Origin: DAMBHY01 sp032068765
Lineage (GTDB): Bacteria > Bacteroidota > Bacteroidia > Bacteroidales > Dysgonomonadaceae
DNA: 64,000 nucleotides
Assembly (NCBI GenBank): GCA_032068765.1
Contig: DAMBHY010000008.1
Coordinates: 42,715-106,714, forward strand
Direction: 5' to 3'
The notes below the pieces were generated by a model. That model searched no databases. It worked only from the letters and a program-made list of their open reading frames with translations, and was not told where the DNA came from. This document shows positions 63,377 through 64,000 of the stretch, in pieces; positions within the stretch are counted from its first letter, which is position 1; every line of letters begins with the position of its first letter. A program made the translations under genes and the position numbers.

Positions 63377-63811
63377 CTTTGATTTTACCTCCTACAAAAC
63401 TATCATAAAACCAAAATAACTAAGCAAGAATTAAAATTATAATCTGCACGAGAATTACGCGCAGAAACATAGTTAAGGGATAGACTGTGGTATATTTAAC
63501 TGCATGTGTATCATTTTTGTGATTATTTAATATTCACAAAAAAAAATTATTTTATTATTAAAGTAAACACAATATTTATACACAATGTTGAACTTAGTTT
63601 TTTACTCAGAATAATTTGGTTTTGAATTCTTTACTGGACTTTCTTCTTGTTGCGTAAATTGGTTTTTTATTAAAGATTTTATTTTTCATCATCATATCTT
63701 AACTTCCTGTCCGGTTCTTCGTGAGTGTCACAACTGATAACATCTCCCGCATTTGGAGGAAAACTGATGACAATAATCATTTGGGAGGAGTATTCTTTAA
63801 TAATAATTTAA
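63377..63811. other. Gene-free region after murA
   Basis: No credible ORF, tRNA or IS end was seen in this AT-rich stretch. It leads into the second 42-bp repeat array. Confidence 0.6.
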
Positions 63812-64000
63812 TGCATTGTGAAACTATATAGCATTATTCACACATAAGATTACTGCATTTTAGTACTACATAGCATGAATCTAATGTGTAATAAATACGT
63901 TTCAGTACTCATTCGCATGATTTCAAAGTGTAATTCATGCGTTTTAGTACTCATTCGCACGATTTTAAAGTGTAATTCATGCGTTTCAGTACTCGTTCGC
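63812..64000. repeat. 42-bp tandem repeat array B (runs off window)
   Basis: Units start at 63812, 63854, 63896, 63938 and 63980, each 42 bp, the last cut by the window end. The first two are degenerate, and the third and later are almost identical to units 3-4 of array A. Orientation is the same as array A. The minus-strand frame is open from 63999 to a TAA at 63850-63852 (49 residues, 14-residue periodicity, ending in a degenerate copy). A plus-strand frame from the ATG at 63875 is open to the window end. Confidence 0.92.

Overview
The window looks like a chromosomal segment of a low-GC anaerobe of the Bacteroidetes, most likely order Bacteroidales. The evidence is: many promoters with the Bacteroidetes -7 box TAnnTTTG a short distance upstream of starts; few clear Shine-Dalgarno sequences; a zinc-free S14 and an L36 with a single Cys; a RseC-RnfBCDGEA operon; a TonB-dependent receptor; and lineage-typical families (DUF4834, DUF4252, DUF6600, PNGase F-like). 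No rRNA, tRNA, CRISPR array or insertion sequence was recognised.

Layout. 1-6208: start of a HAD-like gene, then a four-gene operon of TonB receptor, AmpG/PAT-type permease, HemN and HemG, which reads as uptake plus late-stage conversion of a porphyrin precursor. 6317-8808: a Gate-domain membrane protein, smpB, pssA and DUF4834. 8809-10174: a 1.37-kb gene-free stretch with decayed ORF fragments and a 42-bp tandem repeat array. 10175-17811: ugd, a LolC/E-like permease, rbfA, an O-methyltransferase, pyk, aroQ, a zinc-ribbon coiled-coil protein and a Nif3 protein, all on the minus strand. 17893-19128: a secreted PNGase F-like glycoamidase. 19349-37620: the joined str, S10, spc and alpha ribosomal clusters on the minus strand, from rpsL to rplQ (rpsL-rpsG-fusA-rpsJ ... 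secY-map-infA-rpmJ-rpsM-rpsK-rpsD-rpoA-rplQ). tuf is absent, and hairpins sit in most of the wide gaps. 37931-39498: ECF sigma factor, probable anti-sigma protein and a DUF4252 protein. 39736-44000: a membrane protein with a degenerate Nudix-like domain, lipA and a dipeptidyl-peptidase IV. 44390-49873: rseC-rnfBCDGEA. 49950-51136: a small AT-rich patch with a PH-like protein, a start-less ORF and a frameshifted radical SAM gene remnant. 51230-55795: DUF6600 lipoprotein, rny, zapA, a coiled-coil partner and a B3/B4-domain protein. 55798-63341: an rRNA m5C methyltransferase, a lipoprotein, an EamA exporter, a Nudix hydrolase, a rhomboid protease, a RsmI-like methylase, murB and murA (Asp at the usual active-site Cys position). 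63342-64000: gene-free, ending in a second array of the same 42-bp repeat.

The main unexplained structure is the 42-bp repeat family. Two arrays lie about 54.5 kb apart in the same orientation, each eroded at its left end and near-identical at its right end. The unit is a multiple of three, carries a CATGCG/CGCATG inverted repeat, and keeps an open frame on both strands. Other candidates are a 20-bp palindrome before the porphyrin operon, structured gaps in the ribosomal operon, and the decayed radical SAM locus. Most housekeeping annotation is secure; functional claims for the hypothetical genes are inference.
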